A stretch of 64,000 bases of DNA from Leucaena leucocephala (taxonomy: Eukaryota > Streptophyta > Magnoliopsida > Fabales > Fabaceae), in contig CM073557.1 of NCBI GenBank assembly GCA_037074615.1, forward strand, positions 9,626,501 through 9,690,500, written 5' to 3'. The translations under genes were made by a program, and so were the position numbers. The notes beneath the pieces are model-generated. The model ran no database searches and was not told where the DNA came from. It was given only the letters and a program-made list of their open reading frames with translations. Positions 46,690-56,835 of this stretch are shown in pieces (position 1 is the stretch's first letter; the number at the start of each line of letters is the position of its first letter).

Positions 46690-47790
46690 AATCTATCCTA
46701 GCTTATTTTCCTTTGATTTGGGAGCTTGAACTTAGGGTTTTCATGGGAGAAAAGTTGAGTTTTATCTAAGGGGTTGTGCTGCCTAACAACCTTAGATGAA
46801 AGGGGAAAGAAGAAATTAAAGTTAGAAACATATGATTGAAGCTTAAACAAGCTAATTAAGAGACTGGTTGTTGAAACAAGTTGATATTCTTGACTTTGCC
46901 TTAATGGAACCTATTTGGTATGCACTGTTCATGAGGGAATTAAATGGAATTTCAATGATTTAATGCTTCCATTGAATTTAGATGATGATTTTGTGTAGGA
47001 TTAGAAAGGTTTTGAACCTTGAAAGCATTGAAATTCCAAGATTATAGTTTTTGAAACCCTTCTCTGTACTATTCACTCGCATGAATAGTGATTGGAATTT
47101 CATGATTTTGATGCTTACAATGGTTTTACAATGAAAAGTTGTGTGGGATAAAGTAGACAAACAAGTATGGGAAGCATTGGAATCAAAATGAGAATGTTTA
47201 AAAGAATTAAGTGCAATTTCGGTTTTGTACATCATGTGATGAAGGAGCTGGAATTTTATGATTCTAACCTCATAAATGGATTCAAAAGATGATATTTTGT
47301 ACAGTAAAGTCAAGGCATCAATTGATTCAAAGACCAAATCCATTGGTTAAGATTAAGGGAAGTTAATGAGATTAATGTTCAAGAAGAAGTTATGTTAGTT
47401 AAAGTGAGTTTAATGCTCAAGGAAGTTAGATTGTAATGGATGAATGATTATGTGATGTTAGGAATTGATTGGTATGCTCCAAGAGAGGCAGCCACATGTT
47501 CAAGGAAAATGAGAAGAAAGAAGCAAGTTAAGGTGAAAGAAGGTCAAGTGTTCAAGGTAGTAAACTTATCCTAAACTTGTATGCATCGAATGTTATGCTT
47601 GATTGTGCTATGACTTGATTGAATTGTGATGCCTATGTGCTTATGTATGAAGCTCTATTTATATGTTTACTTTGGCCAATTGTATTTCATATGTAACATG
47701 GAAGCATGCACATGACACAATAGTAACACTTTCATAAGCAAGCACAAGTAGTTATATTAATGCATGCATTGTTTAGTACCGTTTGCTACT

Positions 47791-47810
47791 GAGATTTCCC
47801 CCGAAATCTC
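47791..47810 (+). repeat. Conserved LTR hairpin (example in R1)
   Basis: GAGATTTCCCCCGAAATCTC: an 8 bp stem (GAGATTTC/GAAATCTC) around a short loop. Homologous hairpins are at 2291, 8008, 28705, 30692, 33383, 34203, 42414 and 62297. In sense orientation it always follows 'tttgctact'. Confidence 0.75.
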
Positions 47811-48418
47811 ATCCATTTCCATGCAACCCCAATCCCACAGGTTTATGAATGATGAAAGAGGATGATGAAGTGTGAAGAAAAGCTAGGCATTGGATAGTAT
47901 ATATGTTATGTGAATGTGTAATGTTGCTATATGACCAATGTAAGCAGTGATGGTCATGATGTAATGAAAAATAGTAAATGATGGAATAAATGTATGAAAT
48001 TTTATAGACATTTAGATGACATGACAAGCTTCATTTTGAAACCAAGAATACTTTATTTGAATGTCTGTACAAAGAGAACTGATTTTCCAAAATAAGGGAC
48101 CAGAATCTATTTCCAGGATTTTTTACCAAATGAACAGTAAACTTTGGCGAATAAACTGTATTACTTGGCTAATCATTTGGTCTGAAAATTATTTTTTCCT
48201 TAAATTTCAAGATGTTCGCTTTTTGAACCACTTCATTTGGAGTTTTTTAGAATTAGTTATAATTTTTTGAAGTACGTTGCATAATCTGGAATACCATATG
48301 GACAGTAACCCGATAAAGAGTAGAATTCAAGATTTGGCTAATAGACTTCCAAAGTCTTGTAAGTGGTTCTAAATGCTACTAAATGATCCCTAATACATAT
48401 GAAAGTAAGGATTTTGCA

Positions 48419-49215
48419 TTTGGCCTATCTAGAATGACCAAAATGCCCACCATCTATCTTTAGTCCAAGCTGATTAACTAGGGGCATTTTCATAATTTTG
48501 TACTTTTCCTAGACTACTCTAGACTCTGGCCCACTTAACTGTCCAGTCACCTTATTGGGCTTATGATGGTGCCATTTGGGCCTTGGTATGGGTTGATTAC
48601 CTTTATGGCACAAATCCCAATGAATCTCTTTCGACCATATTTATCGGGTATTTTATTCTACCTTAAAATCCTGTAAGAATTCTACATGATTCATTTTCTG
48701 ACTCTGTCAGTTTTATAAATTCATATATTTAATATAAGAATTTACTGTGAGGTTTGATCAGATTCTGAGGTCTAAAAAATATTGTAATAATTCCTTCTGA
48801 CTTCAAGAATTTATATCAATTAATTGGGACCTCAAATCAATATTATGTGACTCTTTAAACTGACAGGAATAAATTTGTCTATCTACTGGTAAATTTTGGG
48901 TCTAATCTAATTCCAGGCATTTTTTATCCTTTTTCAGTTCAACTTTCTCATAATTATATTTAGGTCCCTGACTTTTTGTATATCTCCATTTAGGTCCCTA
49001 AACTTTTGACAATTACCACTTTTGGCCCAACTTTTGTTTCTACTTTAACCTTTTGCCTTCAACCTTTTCTAATTTGTGCCTAGGTCCCTAAACTTTCCTT
49101 AGTTATTAATCCCTTTCTTTCCTTTCTCAATTTGATACAGTTTATTCCAAGCATCTCATATCCATTTCACATAAATTGTATAGTTACATCAGGTAAGGAA
49201 ATTAGGGATATGACA
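48419..49215 (-). repeat. Family-L LTR copy L10, right part
   Basis: Continues L10 to the family terminus AGGGATATGACA at 49215. Contains the usual 'accacttttggcccaac' segment at about 49013. Next to it is plus-strand gypsy gag sequence, not a PPT. Confidence 0.78.
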
Positions 49216-50011
49216 TAGTTAGTCATTTACAAATTAGATAAAGATATTAAGAAATAGTAATAGGAATATAAGATACCATACAGGCAAAGAATAGCCTACT
49301 CAACAGGGAAGCTTAACTTAAACAATTTTACAAAAAGTTTTTACCTCGATCAAATAAAGATGAGTGTGAGGCTATGGTTAAGTGATAAGACAGGATAAGA
49401 AAAGAGACCCTCTGATGGATACTTAGCTAAGGTCATCCACATGAATGATGAGAGATGTACAACTGAGCAGGTGACTTACGAACTAAGTTTCATATGGTAA
49501 GAACGGATTCTTCCCAAGCAATTACAAAGGTTTAATGGAGCGGTAGGGGCATGCAATATTTCATAAAGAAGTTTACAATACCTAGAAAAATGTAAAGGTT
49601 AGAGGTTGAGAAAAGGTAATGAATTAAGAAGTTTAAACATGCAATAAATACCTAAAGGATATGAGATATATGGTAGAGACCACAGAGATAAGATTTATTT
49701 AGCAGGTCCAGGAAGTTACAACAAAGGTGGCTAGCCAGGACATTTTGCTAGGGAATATCTGTAGAATATCATGGATGAGAAATCCCAAACAAATAAATAA
49801 CTTTTGCCCTGATCAGAGAAAAGTTAAGGAAGTCACCTGAGATAATCCAGGAGATGGGAATCACTAAGTAGATACGATATATGACTTAGGTGCTAGTCAT
49901 CCATTTATAACGATGATTATAATGGGCAACTGGATCTTCCTATTAGCATTTTGCATATGATGAATGTATTCCTATTCCTACTGGCTTTAGGTAGGAGTAC
50001 CCTATACATGG
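49216..50011 (+). pseudogene. Ty3-gypsy gag/protease relic
   Basis: On the plus strand near 49715 the translation reads CYNKGG, a stop, then PGHFAREYL, a decayed CCHC zinc knuckle of gag. About 130 bp further comes YDI, a stop, and at about 49890 LGASHPFI, matching the protease active site D-T/S-G-A-S-H-S-F-I with changes, then text resembling the following protease strands. Many stops. The stretch is cut at 50011 by the second copia element and does not resume at 58715. It is a different fragment from the minus-strand pol relic at 39535-41775. Confidence 0.65.
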
Positions 50012-51892
50012 TGTAAGGAATTGGAAGACACGCAGCGGAAATTAATTTAAAAATTTTTCCATTCCTTGCCAGGATCTACCGTATGTGTTTAAGTCAAGTG
50101 GGAAGAAGTATTGCCCTTAGTGTGCCTCAGCGACTTCCACAACTTTCGGTCACGACGTTCACAGCTTCGCTCTGCGGCTCGTGCTCCCTTTCTGATCACA
50201 AGAAGTCGACGACTCAGGTCGGCTTCCTCTACTGGTATCCACACGAATAGCTTTTCAACCACGAACGACGTGCTAGCGTCTCTTGTCCCTCCAGGGCTTT
50301 CTCAAGAGTTCGTCCTCTCCGTCTCTATTTCGGCAGTTTCTTATCTGCAAACCTTTTGTAGAGTCCCCTTCGGCCTTTCTGTGTTCTATGTGTGTTTCTC
50401 TCTTTAAAACGCAGTTCCTAAAATCAGATATATAGGATGCTATGCGTTTTTCTCTGTCAACCGAATTGGATTTTGGAGTTAATCTTATATTAATTCCAAA
50501 AATAATACAATATCATATATTGTATGATTTTATAAGAAACTAATTAAATAAAATAATATCAAATCCGTCCCACAGATTTAATTACCCATTTATTTAATTT
50601 TAAATAAAGATGAGACTGAACTATTTTTGATTTATTCTCATAAATCAAATTTGAGATATCCTATCAATTTGAATTTCGAATTTCAAACGTGATAGAGATT
50701 TAATTTATCCTTATAAATTAAATCTTATAAATATCTCTTATATGAGATATCCTATCAATTTGAATTTTGAATTTCAAACGTGATAGAGATTTAATTTATC
50801 CTTATAAATTAAATCTTATAAATATCTCTTATATGAGATATCCTATCAATTTGAATTTCGAATTCAAACGTGATAGGGATTTAATTTATCCTTATAAATT
50901 AAATCTCATATATCTCATATATACAATATATATATATATACGAATTTATATATATACGAATATAAATATAAATAAATATATATACATTCACCTGGATCTT
51001 TCATTGAATCTGGACATATGTCTTAGATTCAATGAATCTGGATATCATAGCTCGTGTTGGGCTATTTTGTGTGCGGCCCTGTAGGCCCATATGAAGTTGG
51101 CAGTGGGCCATTTGCTATACTAGCCCACAAGTCGCAAGCGGTCTCTAGCAAGACATAACGACTACCCAAATCATATGAGGATCGATAAACGATGTAACCT
51201 TTTATATAACCATATCATGTCCCTTCTGTCACGCGATATTTTGGTCATGGATGAGGCATGGATAATGTCATCCTCCTATTCCTGACCGTTACTTTCTCGA
51301 TCCCTGAGTAGTCTGACTATAGAAATGGAACTACCTTTCCATTATAGTATGGCCATACATTTCTCAGACTCACTCATCGAGGGGCCCAGTAATATCTCTC
51401 CACGAATGTGAGGGACAAATTCCATCTTGACCATTCACATTCCTCCGCATGAAAAACCACTAAGGCCGAACATAGTCTTTATGATCACTCTGTCAAAAGT
51501 GACTTTTGACTAGGTCAAAGCTGAGCGTTTTGTCATGTAGGAATCCATGATGATCTCAGGTCAAAGGGCATATTGACATGGTTTGTATATGAGAGAAGCC
51601 TATGACGTTACCCATGCAGTTCTCTCATAGCGGGTCAGTCCAACACCCTGTACTCTTACATGTGCTTATGACTTTGATTTATATCTCTATACATCTTCAA
51701 AGTCATACTGGTCTTATTTCATTTGTGCTCCCACATAGATTATCGACCAGGGACATTTAGGATAATATCATGAATTATCCAAGGATGGTCATCATAGTAA
51801 ACATGCAAATAATATGATAACTCAATTAATAAATTCATAAATCAATAATGTTCATAAGACAATGATTGGCCCCTAGGGCACGATTTCCAACA
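50012..51892 (-). repeat. copia-2 3' LTR
   Basis: TGTAAGGAATTGG to TTTCCAACA. Contains three 91 bp tandem units (50653, 50744, 50835), a TATATA-rich block at about 50923-50985 and the 12 bp inverted repeat at 51000-51036. The plus-strand frame 50111-50407 is antisense to the element and shared by all long LTRs. Confidence 0.93.
50653..50925. repeat. 91 bp tandem repeat, 3 units (copia-2 3' LTR)
   Basis: Unit starts at 50653, 50744 and 50835, same unit as at 20502. It is one unit fewer than in the composite element's long LTR. The plus-strand frame 50767-51084 is only a translation of this repeat and the TA-rich block. Confidence 0.9.
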
Positions 51893-51902
51893 ACCTCCCA
51901 CT
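51893..51902 (-). promoter_or_regulatory. Polypurine tract of copia-2
   Basis: The minus strand reads AAGTGGGAGGT directly before the 3' LTR. Just upstream is the stop of the RNase H frame. Confidence 0.88.
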
Positions 51903-51906
51903 TGCA

Positions 51907-52698
51907 CTAGGTACAATCATTAATTTGACTAATTCCCATTGACCTGACATGACGCTCATGCTTTGCCTGCACAAGCGGCTTTGTTAGAGGATCAGCAACA
52001 TTATCTTCTCCTGCTACTTTGCATATTTTTATATCACCTCTATCATTGATTTCTCTGATGAGATGAAATCGCCTGAGTATATGCTTGGTCCTTTGATGTG
52101 ACCTAGGCTCTTTGGCCTGTGCAATAGCACCGCTATTGTCATATAGCAAAGTTATTGGATCTGAGATGGTAGGTATCACCCCTAGTTCTGTGATGAACTT
52201 CCTGATCCAAACGGCTTCCTTAGCTACATCAGATGCTACTATATACTCAGCTTCCGTTGCAGAATCTGCTACAGTGCCCTGCTTAGAGCTCTTCCAGCTT
52301 ACTGCTCCATTATTGAGGAGGAATATGTATCCAGACTGCGATTTTTGGTCGTCTTGGTCAGTTTGGAAACTCGCATCTGTGTAACCAGTTACATAGAGCT
52401 CATCATCCAATCCACCATAGACCAAGAATAAGTCCTTAGTCCTTCTTAAGTACTTAAGGATATTCTTGACAGCAATCCAATGGCCGTCGCCAGGGTCCTG
52501 TTGGTATCTGCTAGTCATACTTAAGGCAAACGAGACATCCGGTCGAGTACATAACATGGCGTACATGATAGATCCTATGGCCGAGGCATATGGAACCTTA
52601 CTCATGCGACCTCGCTGATCAGATGTACTAGGACACAGATCTTTGCTGAGGTGAGTACCATGAGACATGGGTATGAAACCCCTCTTTGATTCGTGCAT
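51907..52698 (-). CDS. copia-2 RNase H domain (separated by frameshift)
   Basis: A 263-codon frame forming the end of the copia polyprotein. RNase H removes the RNA strand from the RNA-DNA hybrid during reverse transcription in the virus-like particle. Visible are the thumb/connection segment (YAMLCTRPDVSFALSMTSRY, about residues 46-65) and RNase H with the catalytic acidic residues GYTDAS (D108), ATEAEY (E151) and YDNSGA (D187), ending with DPLTKPL and a C-terminal tail. The methionine at 52698 is an internal residue and not a real start: the same residue continues the RT frame in the composite element (KFNMHESKRGF). The split comes from an extra base near 52718 in this copy. Catalytic residues are intact, unlike in the composite element. 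Confidence 0.88.
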   Translation of the reverse strand: MHESKRGFIPMSHGTHLSKDLCPSTSDQRGRMSKVPYASAIGSIMYAMLCTRPDVSFALSMTSRYQQDPGDGHWIAVKNILKYLRRTKDLFLVYGGLDDELYVTGYTDASFQTDQDDQKSQSGYIFLLNNGAVSWKSSKQGTVADSATEAEYIVASDVAKEAVWIRKFITELGVIPTISDPITLLYDNSGAIAQAKEPRSHQRTKHILRRFHLIREINDRGDIKICKVAGEDNVADPLTKPLVQAKHERHVRSMGISQINDCT

Positions 52699-52705
52699 AC
52701 TGAAC

Positions 52706-55700
52706 CTATGCAGTATTTTGGTCTATGTATGTACTCTGACTGAGTCTTAGAAGACTTTTAGATCTATCTCTATAGATCCTGATTCCTAGGATGTAGGTGG
52801 CTTCACCCAAGTCTTTCATCGAGAAAGACTTTCCTAACCAAGACTTGACAATCTGCAAGGTAGGAATGTCATTCCTAATAAGTAGGATGTCATCGACATA
52901 GAGTACCAAAAACACAACTGTGCTCCCACTAACCTTCTTGTACACACAAGGTTCATCAATGTTTTGAAGAAATCCAAACTCTTTGATTACTTCATCAAAA
53001 CGATGATTCCAACTCCGAGAGGCTTGCTTTAGTCCATAAATGGACTTTTGAAGCTTGCACACTTTACCAGAGTCCTTAGAACGTACAAACCCTTCAGGTT
53101 GTGTCATGTACACATTTTCAAGGAGCTTTCCATTAAGGAAGGCTATCTTGACGTCCATCTGCCATATTTCATAGTCATAATATGCTGCAATAGCAAAGAG
53201 GATTCTGATTGATTTGGCCATTGCTACTGGGGAAAAGGTCTCATCATAGTCCACACCATGAGTTTGAGTAAAACCTTTTGCAACCAGTCGTGCCTTGAAG
53301 ACATTTACATTGCCATCCATGTCAGTTTTCTCTTTGAAAACCCACTTGCACCCGACGGTTTTTACACCTTCAGGCGGGTCGACTAAGGTCCAAACCTGAT
53401 TGTCGTACATAGATTGCATCTCAGACTTCATTGCACTAAGCCATTTTTCAGAGTTTGGTCCCACTATAGCTTCTCGATAGGTAGTCAGCTCATTATGCTC
53501 AATGAGCAACACATCACGACTATCAGAAATCAGAAATCCATATCTCTGAGGCTGAAGTTGTATCCTATTAGATTTACGTGGACCTTGCGTGACTTGAGGA
53601 GTCTCAACAACTTGTTGTGAGTCTTCTCTATTTTCCATCTGCAGTTCTGTGGTGTCTTGTAGCTCTCGAACTTCTTCGAGTTGTACCTTACTCCCACTGG
53701 TTCTTTTAGAGATAAATTCTCTTTCGCGAAAGATACCATTTCTAACAACAAACACTTTGTTATCAGCAGGGTTGTAGACGTAATATCCTTTGGTTTCCTT
53801 AGGATATCCCACAAAAAGGCATTTTGAGGATTTGGGCGCTAATTTGTCTGAGGCTTGTTGCTTAACATAGACCTCACATCCCCAAATCTTGAGGAAAGAC
53901 AAACTAGGCGTCCTCCCAGTCCATATCTCATACGGAGTCTTTTCAATTGCCTTTGATGGAACACGATTGAGTGTGAACCCAGCTGTCTCTACGGCATGGC
54001 CCCAAAAGGAGGGCGGAAGATCTGTTTGACTCATCATCGATCGAACCATATCTAATAGTGTTCGATTCCTCCGTTCAGAAATGCCATTCCATTGTGGTGT
54101 CCCTGGAGGAGTCAATTGTGAGAGTGTCCCACAATTCCTAAGATGATCTATGAACTCTTGGCTCAAATATTCACCACCCCGATCAGATCGAAGGGCTTTA
54201 ATTGTTTTGCCAAGCTGGTTTTGTACTTCATTTTGAAATATTTTGAACTTTTCAAAAGATTCAGATTTATGTTTCATCAGATAGATGTACCCATATCTGC
54301 TGAAATCATCTATAAATGTTATGAAGTACGAATAACCTCCTCTGGCATTTGTGTTCATCGGTCCACACACATCTGTATGTATGAGGCCCAATAAATCAGT
54401 GGCCCTCTCACTGTGGCCAGTGAAAGGTGACTTTGTCATCTTTCCTAACAAGCAAGACTCGCAAGTGTCATATGATTCAAAATCAAATGAGTTTAGAAAT
54501 CCATCTTGATGGAGTTTGGAAATGCGTTTCTCATTTATGTGGCCCAGACGACAGTGCCAGAGGTATGTGGGATTCAAATTGTTTGGTTTGACCCTTTTGG
54601 CGGTTATGTTATAGATATTTCCATGATTGGGTTGTTCCAAATTTAATATGTAATGATCAACATGCAAATCACCATGAGCATAGTAAACATCATTACGATA
54701 AATAGAACATCTACTATTCCCAGCAATGGAAGTAAAACCTTCCTTATCCAAATAAGAAAGTGAAACAATGTTACTACTTAAAGCAGGAACATAATAGCAA
54801 TTGTTCAAAACTAACAAAAGCCCAGTGGGCAGAACTAATTCATAAGTGCCTACAGCTAACGCAGCAACCCTTGCTCTGTTTCCAACTAGTAGGTCAACCT
54901 CGCCCTTTTTCAGCTTCCTACTGTCCTTTAGTCCCTGCACATTTGTACAAATGTGAGAACCACATGCAGTATCTAATACCCATGAGGTGGAAGTAGAAAG
55001 ATGAATGTCTATAACATAAATACCTGAAGCGATAGCCCCGCTATCCTTCTTGTTCTTTTTCAGATCTTTGAGGTAGAGTTTGCAATTCCTCTTCCAATGA
55101 CCGGGTTCATTGCAGAAGAAGCAGACTCCTTCCTTCGGAGGCTTTGCCTTCTTTGGTGCAGGCTTGGTTTCGGGCTTGCCTGACTCTTTGGTCCTACCTG
55201 ATGAGCCATGACCCTTCCCCTTGCCTTTGCCTTTCTTTTTAGTACCCTTTCCTTTCTGAACCATCAAAACACTACTGGGCTTCTTCTTAAGACTTGGCTC
55301 AGCAATTTTAAGCATCCCATGCAGTTCAGAAATAGATTTCTCCATGTTGTTCATGTTGTAGTTCATGACAAAGTGGTCATAACTTTCCGGGAGTGAGTTC
55401 AAGATCAAATCCGTAGCTAACTCCTGGCTCATGGGAAATCCAAGCCTCTCAAGGTGATTAATGTACCCTTTCATCTTTAAGACATGAGTACTGACTGATG
55501 CACCTTCAGCCATCTTGCAGGAATATAAGGCCTTAGTGGTCTCATACCTCTCTTGCCTTGCCTGTTGCTGGAACATTTCCTTGAGATGCACAATCATCTC
55601 ATAAGCCTCCATGTGTTCGAGATCTCTTTGGAGCTCTGGAACCATAGTGGCTAGCATTAAGCATCCCACATCGACAGAGTCTTCCTTATGCTTCGTGTAA

Positions 55701-55891
55701 GCATCTCTCTGAGCTCTAGGAGCATTGGCGGCTGGCTCCTCAGGAATGGGTTGATCTAGGACATGCGCCTTTCTTTCCTGCTTGAGAACAATTCTCAAGT
55801 TCCTAAACCAGTCAAGAAAGTTTGTCCCATTGAGTTTGTCCTTCTCAAGGACAGATCGCAGCGATAATGTAGCAGTATTACTAGTCGTCAT
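52706..55891 (-). CDS. copia-2 gag-protease-integrase-reverse transcriptase polyprotein
   Basis: A 1061-codon open frame starting at MTTSNTATLS. Gag occupies about residues 1-250 (UBN2/DUF4219-like: KLNGTNFLDWFRNLRIVLKQ), with a lysine/glycine-rich stretch at 203-254 and a CCHC knuckle C257-C260-H265-C270. Protease has DTACGSH at 307-313 (aspartate 307). The integrase zinc finger is H446, H451, C477, C480; the integrase core triad is D507 (IHTDVCG), D570 (LRSDRGGEY) and E606 (WNGISERRNR). RT runs from about 815 to the end, with D913 (QMDVKIAFLNG) and YVDD at 998-1001. The products would package RNA, copy it and integrate it. No stop interrupts it, but the frame ends early in an aberrant tail (IDQNTA) because of a single-base insertion just before the RNase H part. 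It is expected to be driven by the LTR at 56836-58714. No separate gag stop is seen, the usual copia arrangement. Confidence 0.95.
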   Translation of the reverse strand: MTTSNTATLSLRSVLEKDKLNGTNFLDWFRNLRIVLKQERKAHVLDQPIPEEPAANAPRAQRDAYTKHKEDSVDVGCLMLATMVPELQRDLEHMEAYEMIVHLKEMFQQQARQERYETTKALYSCKMAEGASVSTHVLKMKGYINHLERLGFPMSQELATDLILNSLPESYDHFVMNYNMNNMEKSISELHGMLKIAEPSLKKKPSSVLMVQKGKGTKKKGKGKGKGHGSSGRTKESGKPETKPAPKKAKPPKEGVCFFCNEPGHWKRNCKLYLKDLKKNKKDSGAIASGIYVIDIHLSTSTSWVLDTACGSHICTNVQGLKDSRKLKKGEVDLLVGNRARVAALAVGTYELVLPTGLLLVLNNCYYVPALSSNIVSLSYLDKEGFTSIAGNSRCSIYRNDVYYAHGDLHVDHYILNLEQPNHGNIYNITAKRVKPNNLNPTYLWHCRLGHINEKRISKLHQDGFLNSFDFESYDTCESCLLGKMTKSPFTGHSERATDLLGLIHTDVCGPMNTNARGGYSYFITFIDDFSRYGYIYLMKHKSESFEKFKIFQNEVQNQLGKTIKALRSDRGGEYLSQEFIDHLRNCGTLSQLTPPGTPQWNGISERRNRTLLDMVRSMMSQTDLPPSFWGHAVETAGFTLNRVPSKAIEKTPYEIWTGRTPSLSFLKIWGCEVYVKQQASDKLAPKSSKCLFVGYPKETKGYYVYNPADNKVFVVRNGIFREREFISKRTSGSKVQLEEVRELQDTTELQMENREDSQQVVETPQVTQGPRKSNRIQLQPQRYGFLISDSRDVLLIEHNELTTYREAIVGPNSEKWLSAMKSEMQSMYDNQVWTLVDPPEGVKTVGCKWVFKEKTDMDGNVNVFKARLVAKGFTQTHGVDYDETFSPVAMAKSIRILFAIAAYYDYEIWQMDVKIAFLNGKLLENVYMTQPEGFVRSKDSGKVCKLQKSIYGLKQASRSWNHRFDEVIKEFGFLQNIDEPCVYKKVSGSTVVFLVLYVDDILLIRNDIPTLQIVKSWLGKSFSMKDLGEATYILGIRIYRDRSKSLLRLSQSTYIDQNTA

Positions 55892-56822
55892 GATTCTACA
55901 ATTAAAATATGCAATGTAATTAGTAATCTCCCACTAAATAAACAACCCTCAATGCAATAGTTAGTGGGCTAAGATCCATATTTGGCTCAAACTTAAGTCC
56001 GCTTTGGCAGGACGCTTAAATTAAGTTATTTAGGTAGGTAACACCTTTTACCAATTACATCAAATGTAACTCTTAGATATTCATGGGATCCTATCATCAT
56101 ATGATCTGGCATGTTCTAATCCCATCTAATGCCTTGAGATCCAAAACCGTTTTGTTAATCTCAATTAAGTCAAACAATAATGAACCTATGAGAGTAGCAC
56201 CATTACTCTTTGCTTATCTCCCCAAGATAACTCAAAAGCACCCACTTTGGTAGAGTCCACAATTGAGCGATCAAGGTTTTGACAAGTGTTCATAAATTGA
56301 CAGCATTATGACTTAAGATTTCTTTTAGAGGGCCTAATTTAACTATCTGGTTTATAAAACGCATGTTTCTTAGTTTGTATCTCATACAAGTAATATGCAT
56401 ACGCTGATATAATCATAATATGCATAATCTAAACGTGATACAATATGGCTCACCTATCCTAAGTCCCCTCAAGCCAATAAGAGGAGCTCTCTAGTAAGAA
56501 AAGAGAAATTACATATAGAAACCTCTTTTAACATTCGAGGGGAGTGAGATGAGAGGAGAAGGTACATTGAGAGTATATAGAGGAAGGCACGACACGCAGG
56601 CCGTATTTAAAAATTACAACACTTGCAATCTAGAGCCATATTGTTCACCATACCCAAATATTCAAGAATCAATATTCAGATTTAATCGAAGGGCAATTAA
56701 TGTTTCAAATCTAAAACATTCACAAAGTAACATATGCGGTTATGTTGCGCTACGAACAGGTAACTACTAACATATATCATATAAATCAACAATCAAGCCT
56801 AACTTAAACACAAAACGGCATG
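55892..56822 (-). other. copia-2 5' leader
   Basis: About 0.93 kb untranslated region between the primer site and gag, homologous to 25822-26990 but about 240 bp shorter near 56760. No frame recognised; the plus-strand frame at 56549-56770 is antisense and has no known product. Confidence 0.75.
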
Positions 56823-56835
56823 GCTCTGATACCAC
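56823..56835 (-). promoter_or_regulatory. Primer-binding site of copia-2 (tRNA-iMet)
   Basis: The minus strand reads GTGGTATCAGAGC directly after the 5' LTR, a perfect TGGTATCAGAGC site. Confidence 0.92.

Larger units (their letters stand above)
45260..48418 (+). repeat. Solo LTR R1 (family L, plus sense), nested in L10
   Basis: A complete 3159 bp LTR in the opposite direction to its host: TGTCATATCC to GTAAGGATTTTGCA. The flanks TTTTG (45255-45259) and TTTGG (48419-48423) share TTTG, so the duplication is slightly decayed. It carries a TATA box (46553-46560), a splice-donor-like site and the conserved hairpin (47791-47810). The host continues smoothly across it ('cacattttttg' joins 'gcctatctagaatgacc'). 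Confidence 0.84.

Noticed and set aside
49216..50011. Continuity of this gypsy relic with the pol relic at 39535-41775 as one element
   Set aside because: They are on opposite strands and both are flanked by other repeats, so a single element would need an inversion for which there is no evidence.
50767..51084. 105-codon frame rich in KRDRDLIYPYKLNL repeats (also 57657-57848)
   Set aside because: It is a translation of the 91 bp tandem repeat and TA-rich block in the copia LTR, not a protein gene.
53530..53814. Alternative minus frame MWDILRKPKDITS inside copia-2 (similar at 23499-23744)
   Set aside because: It overlaps the integrase C-terminal region of the main frame in another phase and has no domain of its own.
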